NCBI RefSeq assembly: GCF_900103125.1
Contig: NZ_FNJV01000001.1
Span: forward strand, 1,116,001-1,180,000
DNA: 64,000 nucleotides
Source of the DNA: Mucilaginibacter sp. OK268
GTDB lineage: Bacteria; Bacteroidota; Bacteroidia; Sphingobacteriales; Sphingobacteriaceae
Reading direction: 5' to 3'
Part shown: positions 8,743 to 18,998 of the stretch, in pieces
Numbering within the stretch: position 1 is the first letter of the stretch
Layout: each line of letters starts with the position of its first letter
Translations under genes and position numbers: made by a program
Notes under the pieces: model-generated
The model's input: the letters and a program-made list of their open reading frames with translations, nothing else
Told to the model about the DNA's origin: nothing
Database searches by the model: none

Positions 8743-10449
8743 TTAATACCCTGGGTTTTGTTTATATAAACCATTGGTAAATGTTATTTCAGATTGTGGA
8801 ATGGGCAGATATTCGTCTCTTCCGGCCGTAAATTTGGCTGTAGCTAAAAATGTTCTTCTCACCTTTTCAACATTGATATAGTCGTTTAAGGTTTTTTCGG
8901 CAATTCCCCATCGTACTAAATCAAAAAAACGTGCACCTTCTGTTGCAAACTCCAATCGCCTTTCCCATTGCAAGGCTTTACGGGCATACTCTTGTGTCCA
9001 GTTGGCTAAAGTATAGGGTTTAACATTGTAGTTAGACGGAAAGGTGCCATCTATCTTTTTCAATCGGCCGGTACTTGCTGCTGCACGGCTTCTTATCTGA
9101 TTAATTAGGGGTAAAGCGTTTGCCTGCTGGCCAAGCTCAATATAGGCTTCGGCCTGCATGAGCAACACATCATCGTACCTGATGATGTCATAATTTTTTG
9201 CCGAGCCCATGAACGGACCAAGCTTAAAATAGGATGAGCTTGTAGCCAATTGCTGATTACGCATGGTATGGAAATTTCCGTAAACACCCGGATCACGTAC
9301 CCAGCTGTTGCTAAATAGCTTTGTGTTGTCGTATTTATATGGATGCCCGTCTATTCCAACGGTATGGTCTAACCTGGGGTCAACCGTTACTTTTGTTAAA
9401 TCGGCAATGCTGCTGTTAAATGAATCAAAGTTGGGCAATCCATTTGCATCGGTGGTGTGTGCGTTCACCAAGTTTTGGCTTGCGGCATGAAAACCGCAGC
9501 AGCCATATTGCGGCGCGCCGTGGGGGTAATTTAACCCATCTTCAAAATTCAGACGCCCGGCGGTAGTGCCGTCATTAATAGTAAACTGTATCGCGAATAC
9601 AGATTCCGGCCCGTTCTCAGTTTCTGGTAAAAAGTCGTCGGCAATATCTGTACTTAATGAATATTTTCCAGAGGAAATAACCGCCTGGGTAAGCGTAACC
9701 ACTTCTTGTAACCTTGTTTTGTTGATATTGATTACATGGTGTTTTTCGTCCTGTTCGTAAGCCTGGTAAAGCCTTAATTTAGCCAAATAAGCCTGGGCAT
9801 TTAATTTATTGGCTCTGGCTAACTCTGGTTGGCTAGCTGGCAAGTTATCAATGGCGTATTGAAAGTCGGTCGCAATTTTATTCCAGGAATCCTCATTTGA
9901 TAAGGTGTTTGAAACTTTCAGGATATCATCTGGAGTTGCGTTTTCGTCAAAAATAGGTACGTTTTTATATAGTAGTTTCATGGTGAAATAACTATGGGCG
10001 CGCAAAAATTTCAATTCGGCCAAACGTATTTTCTTATTTGGGTAATCGGCCTCGGAGAGTGAGTTTACAGCCTTTAGTGCCACATTTGCCCTGGAAATAG
10101 ACTTGAACAGGTTTTTCCAGGTACGTGAAACAAATGAGTCCATTGATGGGGTCACCAGGTTGTAATGCTCCAAAGCGTCAACCTCGCCCACATCGCTGGT
10201 ACCACCGCCGCCTTTGTAGGCATCATCTGAACGAACGCTACCGTAAGCCCAGTCGCTGTAGATTGGCCCTATCATATCGCCGTTACCAATAGCAGCGTAG
10301 GCTGCTGTTACCAAACCCTCAATTGCGGCGGGTGTTTTTAAATCTGATGAAGACAATACGCCTTTGGGTGTATAGTCTAACGCTTTTTTACAGGAGCTGA
10401 GGATGATCAGCCCGGATAAAACAGCTGTAAATAATATTTTTGCTTTCAT
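8743..10449 (-). CDS. SusD/RagB-family lipoprotein of the fructan locus
   Basis: This is the surface glycan-binding partner of the SusC encoded just upstream (18-bp gap). The signal peptide ends LIILSSC (Cys about 20), followed by KKALDYTPKG. The SusD fold is supported by LAELKFLRAHSYFTMKLLY, the YDIIRYDDVLLMQAEAYIELG helix and ALQWERRLEFATEGARFFDLVRWG. The C-terminus has the usual LPIPQSEI...NPGY. At 568 residues it is slightly long but normal. The context suggests binding of fructan or fructo-oligosaccharides. Confidence 0.95.
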   Translation of the reverse strand: MKAKILFTAVLSGLIILSSCKKALDYTPKGVLSSSDLKTPAAIEGLVTAAYAAIGNGDMIGPIYSDWAYGSVRSDDAYKGGGGTSDVGEVDALEHYNLVTPSMDSFVSRTWKNLFKSISRANVALKAVNSLSEADYPNKKIRLAELKFLRAHSYFTMKLLYKNVPIFDENATPDDILKVSNTLSNEDSWNKIATDFQYAIDNLPASQPELARANKLNAQAYLAKLRLYQAYEQDEKHHVININKTRLQEVVTLTQAVISSGKYSLSTDIADDFLPETENGPESVFAIQFTINDGTTAGRLNFEDGLNYPHGAPQYGCCGFHAASQNLVNAHTTDANGLPNFDSFNSSIADLTKVTVDPRLDHTVGIDGHPYKYDNTKLFSNSWVRDPGVYGNFHTMRNQQLATSSSYFKLGPFMGSAKNYDIIRYDDVLLMQAEAYIELGQQANALPLINQIRSRAAASTGRLKKIDGTFPSNYNVKPYTLANWTQEYARKALQWERRLEFATEGARFFDLVRWGIAEKTLNDYINVEKVRRTFLATAKFTAGRDEYLPIPQSEITFTNGLYKQNPGY

Positions 10450-10467
10450 ACTGAATAGTTTTTGTCG

Positions 10468-13400
10468 TTAAAATGATGCGTTGATACCAAAACTGAAAAC
10501 TTTAGGAATTGGAACCGGGCCGAGGTCAATCCTTTCAGGATCGGGGCTTAAATAGTTTTTACTTTTCAACGTAAATACGTTTTCGGCCATCGCGAATACC
10601 CGCAGCTTTGTAAATACCGCCTTAGGTACAATAGTGTATCCAACTTGGACGTTGCGCAATTTGAAGTAAGAGGTATTCACAATAAAGTAGTCAGAAGTAC
10701 GACCTTCATTATTGTTATCTTTTAGCGTTAGTGCCGGCACCTTTGTATTGGTATGCTGCGGTGTCCAGCCGTCAAACACACCCGGACCTACGTTTTCGCG
10801 GCTATGCATCAAATTGTTATACAGGGTATATACATCAAATCCTTTCCTGCCGGCAACACCCGACCCGAATATTGACAGGTCGAATTTTTTGTAGGTCAGA
10901 TCAATTCTTACGCCATACTCTAAAGCCGGCAATGTAGTCCCTATCCAGGTTTGATCGTTGGCGTCAATTTTCCCGTCATGATTGATATCAACATAACGGA
11001 TCCTGCCCGGCCCTGCGCCGATTTGCGTTGGGGCAGCATCTACTTCGGCCTGCGATTGGAAAAGACCGTTTGTTTTATAGCCGAATATGTCAAACTGGGA
11101 ATGCCCTATTATAGTATTATCTATATTCCCTGGATAAGCCGGCCTAACGTTCTCCGGTAAATCTGTGATCTTGTCTCTAAAGTGAGAAAAGTTTAAAGTT
11201 ACATTGTAATTGAAATCGCCTGATTGCTGGCCGTGGTAGGTTACTAAAAACTCCCAGCCTTTATTGCTTTTTGAGGCACCGTTAACGGTCTTTGATTGGC
11301 CCTCGCCCAATGCCGATGCAACAGGAGGCGTAATCAGGATACCGGTGGTTCTCCGGGTAAAATAGTCAAATGATCCTGAGATCTTGTCGTGCAGGATGGT
11401 AAAATCGAGTCCCGCGTTTATCTCTTCGGTAGATTCCCATTTAAGGCCTGGGTTTGCAGCCTGGGTTTGTACAAAGCCCGAGGGTAATGAACCCGTATTG
11501 GCTCCGGAAAGCGAGTAGGCTGTACCAACATTCATATATTGCTCCCAGAAACCTGGTGTCAATTGATTTTGGGTAGTACCATACCGGGTATCATAAAGCG
11601 TGAAGCGCGATTGGTCGCCAATTTCCTGGTTACCAACCCGGCCTACACCAACCCTTAGTTTTAGTTCAGAAAAAATGGTATTGTTTTTCATGAAGCCTTC
11701 CTGGTCAATTTTCCAACCAAAAGAAGCAGCCGGGAAAATACCATATTGATTATTTGAACCAAACCTTGAAGAGCCGTCACGGCGTACGGTTACCGAGGCT
11801 AAATATTTGCTGGCGTAATTATAATCTAACCGTGCAAACTGCGAAAACAAACTGTTCCCGGTTGACCGACCGGTTACAATGGTATTGCCTGTGCCGGCAT
11901 CCAGAGTGAAATAATCTTCAGTTTGTATGGCGTAGCCTTGTTTAAGGGTAGTTTGAAAATCGGTAAAGGTTTTAATATACTCGGTACCTGCTAATAGCTT
12001 GAAATGATTATTGTTATTTAAATCATAATTATACCTCAAAGTGTTGGAAAAAGTAGTGCTCAGGTAATGGTTTTGATCAAAAAACAAGCTGTTTGTTGTA
12101 CGGGCAAGGGCGCCTTCCTGAAAGGTTGGTGTTATTACTTTACTCAGGTAGTCTGCATTATCGGCTCCAAAATTCGATTTAAAATACAGGTTTTTAACCG
12201 GCTGAATTTCTAAAAAAACGTTCCCAAATGTGTTTACCCGGTTGGCATTATTCCATTTGGCCAGATCCTGCATGTGCAATGGATTGTTCCTGTCAGAATA
12301 ACCTGCGCCTGACTCGCCGGCATAAGTAACACCATCTTTTTGATATACGGGTATAGTCGGCGCTAACGTGACTGCCAAAAATGTGGTTGCAGCACCACCC
12401 AGATCCGTGGTAGTAAGCGTTTCGTTGGAGTTGGTTATTTTTAAATTTACGCCAAATGTGGCTTTGTTATCAAAAGCGCGCACCACACCGTTAATGCTAC
12501 CTGTAGTACGGTTATATTTGGTAAACCTAACCAGGCCTGTATTTTTGATGTTGCCAAAATTTATTTCGAGCGATGCGTTCTTATTACCAATCGATGCTGT
12601 GAAATCATTATTATAAACCATGGCTGTTTTATACAGCACACTTTGCCAGTCGGTATCACCGGCGGGGGTATTAGGATCGCCGCCTACAAATTGTTTGGGT
12701 ACCACGCTGTTTAAAACCGGGTTGTTATAATTGCCATTCCAGTTAAATGTGTATATATCGCCGTATCCGGCAGCCGGGTCCTGACCATCATTTACCGAAG
12801 CCTGCCATAACGCCTTTCCCCTGTCTGCTGAATTCAGCATTTTAAAACGCAATGATTTTTCGGACTGAACAGATGTGCTGTTATTAAACTGGAACTGAAC
12901 TTTACCCTGCGTATTGCCGCCATTTTTTGTGGTAACAATGATAACGCCATTTGAAGCCCTCGATCCGTAGATCGACTCGGCAGAGGCATCTTTTAGTACC
13001 TGTACCGATGCGATGTTTGAGGGTGACAGATTTTGAAACACTTCGGGCCTGGTGGTGGGTATACCATCAATAACATATAAAGGATTGTTATTGCCCAAAG
13101 TGTTGGCTCCCCTGATCAGGATTCTACTGGTTGACCCATTAGCCGATCCATCTTTTTCGATATACAAACCGGCAACCCTGCCCTGCAAAGCCTGCATAGT
13201 ATTACCCGAGCTGTTGTTTTTTACCGGGGCTAAATCAACAACTGCTACCGCGCCCGTCAGGTCTTTCTTTCTTTCGGATGTGTAACCGGTTACAACTACC
13301 TCATTGAGTGCATTTGCAGCATCTTTAAATACGATGTTAAGTACTTTAGTATCGGCTGCAATAGTTATCACAATAGGCTGAGTGCCTACGTATGAGAACC

Positions 13401-13608
13401 TGATTGACTGTCCGGTGGCAACGGAGATACTGAATTTTCCGTTAGCATCTGATAGTACTGATTTTTGGGTTTCAACAACCCCTATGGTAACACCATCCAT
13501 TGGTCTAGATGAGTTATCCAATACAGTCCCGGTGATAATACGGGATTGCGCGTATCCTTCACTTATTAGCAGTATAAGCAAGGAACAAATAAGTAATAGT
13601 TTTCTCAT
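10468..13608 (-). CDS. SusC-like TonB-dependent transporter of the fructan locus
   Basis: This is the outer-membrane importer paired with the following SusD. It has a signal peptide (residues 1-20, ending EGYA), a carboxypeptidase-regulatory-like domain at about 22-105 (TGTVLDNSSRPMDGV), the signature LNEVVVTGYTSERKKDLTGA, and plug motif ESIYGSRASNGVIIVTTKNGG. The long beta-barrel ends in VFSFGINASF. There is no STN domain, which fits control by a hybrid two-component system rather than by a sigma/anti-sigma pair. Length 1046 residues. It is 27 bp downstream of fructokinase and likely in the same transcript. Confidence 0.95.
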   Translation of the reverse strand: MRKLLLICSLLILLISEGYAQSRIITGTVLDNSSRPMDGVTIGVVETQKSVLSDANGKFSISVATGQSIRFSYVGTQPIVITIAADTKVLNIVFKDAANALNEVVVTGYTSERKKDLTGAVAVVDLAPVKNNSSGNTMQALQGRVAGLYIEKDGSANGSTSRILIRGANTLGNNNPLYVIDGIPTTRPEVFQNLSPSNIASVQVLKDASAESIYGSRASNGVIIVTTKNGGNTQGKVQFQFNNSTSVQSEKSLRFKMLNSADRGKALWQASVNDGQDPAAGYGDIYTFNWNGNYNNPVLNSVVPKQFVGGDPNTPAGDTDWQSVLYKTAMVYNNDFTASIGNKNASLEINFGNIKNTGLVRFTKYNRTTGSINGVVRAFDNKATFGVNLKITNSNETLTTTDLGGAATTFLAVTLAPTIPVYQKDGVTYAGESGAGYSDRNNPLHMQDLAKWNNANRVNTFGNVFLEIQPVKNLYFKSNFGADNADYLSKVITPTFQEGALARTTNSLFFDQNHYLSTTFSNTLRYNYDLNNNNHFKLLAGTEYIKTFTDFQTTLKQGYAIQTEDYFTLDAGTGNTIVTGRSTGNSLFSQFARLDYNYASKYLASVTVRRDGSSRFGSNNQYGIFPAASFGWKIDQEGFMKNNTIFSELKLRVGVGRVGNQEIGDQSRFTLYDTRYGTTQNQLTPGFWEQYMNVGTAYSLSGANTGSLPSGFVQTQAANPGLKWESTEEINAGLDFTILHDKISGSFDYFTRRTTGILITPPVASALGEGQSKTVNGASKSNKGWEFLVTYHGQQSGDFNYNVTLNFSHFRDKITDLPENVRPAYPGNIDNTIIGHSQFDIFGYKTNGLFQSQAEVDAAPTQIGAGPGRIRYVDINHDGKIDANDQTWIGTTLPALEYGVRIDLTYKKFDLSIFGSGVAGRKGFDVYTLYNNLMHSRENVGPGVFDGWTPQHTNTKVPALTLKDNNNEGRTSDYFIVNTSYFKLRNVQVGYTIVPKAVFTKLRVFAMAENVFTLKSKNYLSPDPERIDLGPVPIPKVFSFGINASF

Positions 13609-13635
13609 TGATTTTAATTTAAGTTTATGGGTTGG

Positions 13636-14547
13636 TTAAAATATTTTGTTGATAAAGTCCTGGTATTCTTTGATTTTATAATCCGGGCAACCTCCTTTCT
13701 TTGTCGCAATAAATGCTCCCATCGCTATTGCATTTTTCAATAAGGTTTGTGGCTGTTCGCCATGATAATGGTTGGCTATAAAGGCGGCTAAAAACGAATC
13801 GCCGCTGCCAATCGTATCTATAACTTTTACTTCGCGGCCGGCTACATGATAGGCCTTATCGCCCTTGTAATACGATGCGCCAAACTCCCCCTTGGTAACA
13901 ATAATCTCGGGGATGGTAAAATGATCCTGGATAAATTTGATCTGTTCCGATTCCTTCCAGAATGATCCTCGGAATAAGCCCTGCACCATTTCCAGTTCGG
14001 CTTGGTTAAATTTTACAATGTCAGCTTTATGAAGCAATTCATCCAACAGATCGCGGCTGATGAACGGCGGCCTCAGATTAATATCAAACACTTTAATAGC
14101 ATCGCTTTCCAACAGTTCAAACAAAGTATTACGCGATACACTATTCCTTGATGCAAGGCTGCCATACACCAGGTAGGTTGACGGCTTCAATTGCGTAATG
14201 ATGTGTTTACTATTGTTAATAAAATCCCATGCTACAGGGAAAACGATCTCGTACGATACTTCGTTGCCGTTATTCATTTTGGCAATTACCTGGCTGGTGG
14301 GGTGTTCGGTATCTGTTTGCAACAAATGTTTAGGTATTCCCCAGCCATCAAGCAGGTTTTCCAGCTTTTGGCCGCTGGCATCGTTACCTATTTTGCTTAC
14401 CAGGCTAGCCGGTACGCCTAATTTATTCAGGTGATACGAAACGTTGAGCAAAGCGCCGCCAGGCTGCGGGCCATCGGGCAATACGTCCCAAAGGATCTCG
14501 CCGTAGCAAATGGCCGGGGTTGATATGTTTGTTTGCGGGTTTATCAT
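13636..14547 (-). CDS. PfkB-family sugar kinase, probably fructokinase
   Basis: This kinase phosphorylates imported fructose with ATP in the cytoplasm, feeding glycolysis. It shows GEILWDVLPDG and GGALLNVSYHLNKLG near the N-terminus (sugar-binding signature) and the PfkB signature DTIGSGDSFLAAF near residue 250, where the Asp of GSGD is the catalytic base. At 303 residues it is typical. Its place between the sugar porter (10-bp gap) and SusC makes fructose the likeliest substrate. A related PfkB sugar kinase cannot be excluded on motifs alone. Confidence 0.9.
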   Translation of the reverse strand: MINPQTNISTPAICYGEILWDVLPDGPQPGGALLNVSYHLNKLGVPASLVSKIGNDASGQKLENLLDGWGIPKHLLQTDTEHPTSQVIAKMNNGNEVSYEIVFPVAWDFINNSKHIITQLKPSTYLVYGSLASRNSVSRNTLFELLESDAIKVFDINLRPPFISRDLLDELLHKADIVKFNQAELEMVQGLFRGSFWKESEQIKFIQDHFTIPEIIVTKGEFGASYYKGDKAYHVAGREVKVIDTIGSGDSFLAAFIANHYHGEQPQTLLKNAIAMGAFIATKKGGCPDYKIKEYQDFINKIF

Positions 14548-14557
14548 TATTATATGA

Positions 14558-15883
14558 TTAATGCATTACCATATTAGTTTCTATCTGCTCTAAGGAACGG
14601 CCTTTGGTTTCGGGCATAAAACGCCAAACAAAAATGAGCTGGCATACCATCATTACACCAAAAAATGAGAACGTAACCGCGCCGCCTAATGACTCGGCCA
14701 GGTAGGGGAAGCAAAAAGCGATGATGGCCGCCATTACCCAATGGGTTGAGCTACCCAGTGTTTGACCTTTAGCACGCACCTGGTTGGGGAAAATTTCGGA
14801 TATAAACACCCAGATGACCGCCCCCTGCGAAAAGGCGAAGAAGGCGATGAACATCATCATATAAACAGGGATTGCAAATCCGCTTAAGTGCCCGGAGTAA
14901 AAGGTGAAAGCCACCAGGAATAACGATGCTATTAACCCGAATGAACCAACCAGCATTAATGTGCGCCGGCCTACCTTATCAATAATATTGATGCCCAGCA
15001 GGGTGAATATAAAATTGATTAACCCGATGCCAACCGTAGATAACAGCGAAGAGTGCGCGCCAAGCCCTGCCATTTCAAATATGCGGGGCGCGTAGTAGAT
15101 AATGGCGTTAATACCCGATACCTGGTTAAAAAAGGCGAAGAGCACGGCCAATATTACCGGTGTTTTATACTGACCGGAGAAAAGACTACTGCTTGAAGCG
15201 GTATCATGAAGGGTAGAGTCTTTGATAGCCGCCAGCTCCTGCTCGCAGTTAAGCGGGTTTATTACGCGCAAGATCTCCAATGCCCTGTCGGTTTCGCCTT
15301 TTTTAAGGATGAGCCAGCGCGGGCTTTCCGGTATAAAGTAAATCAGTACTAAAAACAGTGCGGATGGGAAGGCCTGGACACCCAGCATCCAGCGCCATGA
15401 CGCTTCGCCGCCCTGGCTAATAAGATAATTAGATAAGTACGAGATAAGAATACCCAATACCACATTGAACTGGAACAAACCTACTAAACGCCCTCTTCTA
15501 TCGGCGGGCGATACTTCTGAAATATAAATCGGCGCTGTTACTGAGGATATACCTACACCAAGGCCGCCTAATAGTCTGAATACTAAAAACAGGTACCAGT
15601 TATCGGCAAGCGCGGTACCTATTGATGATAACAAATAGGCGGCAGCCACAAAATATAAAGTGTTTTTTCGTCCGAAGATATCTGATGGCCTTGCACCGAA
15701 CAACGAACCAATTACGGTACCAATAAGCGCGATAGATATAGTAAGCCCATGCTCCATTACAGACAGGTGCCAGAATTGCTGGATAGATTTTTCGGCGCCC
15801 GATATCACAGCGGTATCAAACCCGAAAAGGAAGCCACCAAGGGCCACGACCATGGACCAGGCCAGGACGGAATGTTTTCTCAT
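14558..15883 (-). CDS. MFS sugar porter (sugar/H+ symporter), probably fructose uptake across the inner membrane
   Basis: This is a twelve-helix major facilitator of the sugar porter family. It shows the N-terminal GFLFGFDTAVISGAE motif, R-X-G-R-R type loops (SPADRRGRLVG and KVGRRTLMLVG), PESPRWLILK at the end of helix 6, and PETKGRSLEQIE at the C-terminus. Length 441 residues. As first gene of the minus-strand run it would be expressed with fructokinase and SusC/SusD. Fructose is inferred from this context; glucose or xylose porters share the same motifs. The start ATG 15883 faces the regulator gene at 16227. Confidence 0.92.
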   Translation of the reverse strand: MRKHSVLAWSMVVALGGFLFGFDTAVISGAEKSIQQFWHLSVMEHGLTISIALIGTVIGSLFGARPSDIFGRKNTLYFVAAAYLLSSIGTALADNWYLFLVFRLLGGLGVGISSVTAPIYISEVSPADRRGRLVGLFQFNVVLGILISYLSNYLISQGGEASWRWMLGVQAFPSALFLVLIYFIPESPRWLILKKGETDRALEILRVINPLNCEQELAAIKDSTLHDTASSSSLFSGQYKTPVILAVLFAFFNQVSGINAIIYYAPRIFEMAGLGAHSSLLSTVGIGLINFIFTLLGINIIDKVGRRTLMLVGSFGLIASLFLVAFTFYSGHLSGFAIPVYMMMFIAFFAFSQGAVIWVFISEIFPNQVRAKGQTLGSSTHWVMAAIIAFCFPYLAESLGGAVTFSFFGVMMVCQLIFVWRFMPETKGRSLEQIETNMVMH

Positions 15884-16226
15884 AATAATTATAAAAGGTG
15901 TTAATTGGATTTACAGTTGCAAAGTAGGACGATATGCAAAGCGGCAGTTATTGATTTTATACCAAAAGAGTATAAAAATTTAGATAATTATAGATTGTTG
16001 ATTATCAGCTATATAAAACAAATTTCCTGTACTGTTTCACCCGGATGTTTGATTTTGATACACCGTATTTCCAGTTTTGATACATGATGACACAGTGGAA
16101 GCCGTCGGATGGAGTCTGTTATTTGCATTATAAAAACTTTTATCGATACTTTTGTATACGTCCTCCCCCAAAAAGGATTGTATTAACCAATAAAACCATA
16201 CTTAAACGGATACTTAATATTTTATA
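15884..16226. other. Divergent intergenic region between sugar porter and fructan regulator
   Basis: These 343 AT-rich bases contain no credible gene. They must hold the promoters for the minus-strand fructan operon and the plus-strand regulator. The regulator promoter is given separately. For the operon I see only a near-miss of the -7 box on the minus strand (TACTTTG, with one spacer base instead of two) close to 15920. The binding sites of the regulator should also lie here, but I could not define them. Confidence 0.6.
16123..16154 (+). promoter_or_regulatory. Predicted Bacteroidota-type promoter of the fructan regulator
   Basis: TTG at 16123-16125 (-33 box) and TACTTTTG at 16147-16154 (exact match to TAnnTTTG, the -7 box) are separated by 21 nt, within the usual spacing. 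Transcription would start near 16161, about 65 nt before the ATG at 16227. Confidence 0.6.
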
Positions 16227-18998
16227 ATGGCTTTGCTTTATCACCTGCGCAACCTGTTATTGCTAACCATATTTATTATACTAATGGTATTTACCGGCTG
16301 TAAAAAAGCCGACAAAACATCACAGTATACCATAGGCTTTTCGCAATGTGTAGGCTCAGACTTGTGGCGGCGCAATATGCTGGATGAAATGAAAATGGAA
16401 CTTTCATTACATCCCGATGCCCGTTTTATCTATGCAGATGCCGATAACAGTAGTAAAAAACAAATTGAACAGGTAAAGCGAATGCTGGATGAAGGCATCG
16501 ATCTGCTCATCATATCGCCAAACGAGGCGCAACCTTTAACAGGCATCGTAGAGCAGGCGTATAATAAAGGGATCCCGGTTATTGTCATTGATCGTAAAAC
16601 TTCATCAGACCTTTACACCGCTTATGTGGGCGCCGACAATTACCAGATAGGCAAAATGGCCGGCGAATATATTGGCAGTAATTTAAAGGGCAACAATAAT
16701 ATTGTAGAGGTGATGGGTCTGCCCGGCTCTTCGCCGGCAATTGAAAGACACAGGGGCTTTAGCGATGCCTTAGCCAAATTTAATAATATACACATTAAAA
16801 CCCAGGTATATGGCGACTGGCTGAAAGGTCATGCCCAAAAACAACTTTATCAGGTACAGTCCGATTTAAACACAGCCGATGCGCTGTTTGCCCATAATGA
16901 TGTCATGGCAAGCGCATCAAGAGAGGTTTTGAACAACCTGCATTTAAACCACCATGTTAAAGTGCTGGGTGTTGACGCGATGCCCGGAACCGGCGGAGGC
17001 CTGCAAATGGTAGCATCAAAAACTATTGATGCCAGTTTGGTATACCCCACCGGTGGTAAAGAGGCTATTACCATCGCATTCAGGATCTTGAATAAGGAGG
17101 CTTTTGCCAAAGAAAACATCCTGCAATCGCTGGTTATCGATTCAACCAATGTGCAGCTGATGAAAATGCAATGGAACAAGATCAGCAGCCAGCAAAAGGA
17201 TATTGAACGGCAGCAGTCATTACTGGAAGAACAGCGGCAGGTTTACAACAGCCAGCAGCTCATTTTAAATATCATTATAATAACACTGGTGCTGGCCATT
17301 GTTTTTGGTGGGCTTGCCTTTTACTGGCTGATGGAAAACCGCAAGATTAACAAAAGCCTGGAAGTAAAAAATAACGAAATTTTGTTACAGCGTAACCAAT
17401 TAATGGAAATGTCGGCCCGGGCTGAGGTTGCCACCGAAGCAAAGCTGAATTTTTTTACCAATATCTCGCACGAGTTCCGTACACCATTAACGCTCATCCT
17501 ATCACCGGTTGATGATATGATGAAAAACGAGAAGCTGAATATTATAGCTGGCAAAAATTTAAAACTTATCCATAAAAATACATTCAGGCTGTTAAGATTG
17601 GTTAACCAGCTGATTGACTACCGCAAAATTGAGTACGATAAACAGCAAATTAACGCGGCACCAAACAACCTGATTGATTTTGTTATAGATATCATGGATA
17701 GCTTTCGGCATAATGCCCGGAAACAGAACATTAGCCTGAACTTGATATCGGCGGAAAAAAACATCAGTGTATGGTTTGATGCGAATATGCTGGACAAAGT
17801 TTTCTTTAACCTGCTATCCAACTCATTTAAGTTTATTAAAGACAATGGCCGCATCCAGGTAACCTGCTCTCAAAATACCGAAAACGTTGAAATAGTTGTC
17901 CAGGACAACGGCATAGGCATGGAGCCGGAAGAAGCTGAACATATTTTCGACCAATTTTACCAGGCCGATAATGGTGATGCAAAGGGTTCGGGCCTGGGAC
18001 TTTCCTTATCTAAAGAGATCATTTCCCTGCACCATGGCAGCATCAGAGTAAGCAGCAAAAAATGGGAGGGAACCATTTTTACCATTACACTGCCGCTTGG
18101 CAATCCGTACAACTACAGTACCGGCCAGGTCGGCAAGCCTGTTAACATTGTAGCTATTGATGAACGCTCCCGTATTTATACGGCTGATCTTGAGCAATAT
18201 GAAATAAATACCGACACAACTGCCCTTGCCAACCCTAAAGAGCAATCGATCCTTATCATTGAAGATAATACCGATTTGCTTGGTTACCTTGCCGATAAAA
18301 TGGGTGCTGATTACGAAGTCTTTACAGCGGATAACGGTGTACTGGGTTTGGCGGAAGCATTTGAAAAAGTACCCGACCTTATTATATCAGACGTAATGCT
18401 GCCTGGCATGTCGGGCAAGGTCATTACCGAAAACCTTAAAACGGATATCCGTACATCGCACATCCCGGTGATATTGCTTACGGCGCAGGCCAGCGTTGAG
18501 CAGCAAATTGATGGTATTGACAGCATGGCCGATGTGTATATGGTTAAACCTTTTAATTATGATCAACTACTGGCAACGGTAAAAAACCTCATCAAAAACA
18601 GGGTGATACTTAAAGAACACTTTACCAGCGATGTAAGCCACGGCAAAATACCGGTATCAAAATCGCTTGATAAAAAATTCCTTAATGATTTTGCAGGTAT
18701 AGTAGAACAAAACCTGGCCAATGAAAACTTTAATGTAGATGATATCTGCAAGAATATCGGCGTTTCGCGGGTGCAATTATACCGTAAAGTAAAAGCGTTA
18801 TTGGGCTGCAGCATTACCGATTATATTTTGAACCGCCGGTTAAAAAAGGCCCGATACCTATTGACCCATGAAGGATATTCCATCTCCGAAATAACTTACA
18901 TGGTAGGCTTCGCCAGCCCCAATTACTTTTCAACGGTATTTAAGGCGCAGTACCATTGTACCCCAAGTGAATATAAACGCAAGCAACAACATTCATAA
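16227..18998 (+). CDS. Hybrid two-component system regulator with periplasmic sugar-binding sensor
   Basis: One protein combines sensor, kinase, receiver and DNA-binding domains. Residues 1-26 are a hydrophobic anchor ending in a lipobox-like VFTGC. Residues about 33-320 form a LacI/RbsB-type periplasmic binding domain (TIGFSQCVGSDLWRRNM, VIVIDRKTSSDLYTAYVGAD). A coiled linker and a membrane helix (about 345-368) follow. The kinase has NISHEFRTP (phospho-His about 415) and the DNGIGM and GSGLGL ATP-site motifs. The receiver (about 674-790) carries Asp in IISDVMLPG. An AraC-type HTH domain ends the protein. The architecture matches the fructose-sensing regulator BT1754 of Bacteroides thetaiotaomicron, and the divergent fructan genes agree, so it probably binds fructose and activates them. 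Confidence 0.93.
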   Translation: MALLYHLRNLLLLTIFIILMVFTGCKKADKTSQYTIGFSQCVGSDLWRRNMLDEMKMELSLHPDARFIYADADNSSKKQIEQVKRMLDEGIDLLIISPNEAQPLTGIVEQAYNKGIPVIVIDRKTSSDLYTAYVGADNYQIGKMAGEYIGSNLKGNNNIVEVMGLPGSSPAIERHRGFSDALAKFNNIHIKTQVYGDWLKGHAQKQLYQVQSDLNTADALFAHNDVMASASREVLNNLHLNHHVKVLGVDAMPGTGGGLQMVASKTIDASLVYPTGGKEAITIAFRILNKEAFAKENILQSLVIDSTNVQLMKMQWNKISSQQKDIERQQSLLEEQRQVYNSQQLILNIIIITLVLAIVFGGLAFYWLMENRKINKSLEVKNNEILLQRNQLMEMSARAEVATEAKLNFFTNISHEFRTPLTLILSPVDDMMKNEKLNIIAGKNLKLIHKNTFRLLRLVNQLIDYRKIEYDKQQINAAPNNLIDFVIDIMDSFRHNARKQNISLNLISAEKNISVWFDANMLDKVFFNLLSNSFKFIKDNGRIQVTCSQNTENVEIVVQDNGIGMEPEEAEHIFDQFYQADNGDAKGSGLGLSLSKEIISLHHGSIRVSSKKWEGTIFTITLPLGNPYNYSTGQVGKPVNIVAIDERSRIYTADLEQYEINTDTTALANPKEQSILIIEDNTDLLGYLADKMGADYEVFTADNGVLGLAEAFEKVPDLIISDVMLPGMSGKVITENLKTDIRTSHIPVILLTAQASVEQQIDGIDSMADVYMVKPFNYDQLLATVKNLIKNRVILKEHFTSDVSHGKIPVSKSLDKKFLNDFAGIVEQNLANENFNVDDICKNIGVSRVQLYRKVKALLGCSITDYILNRRLKKARYLLTHEGYSISEITYMVGFASPNYFSTVFKAQYHCTPSEYKRKQQHS

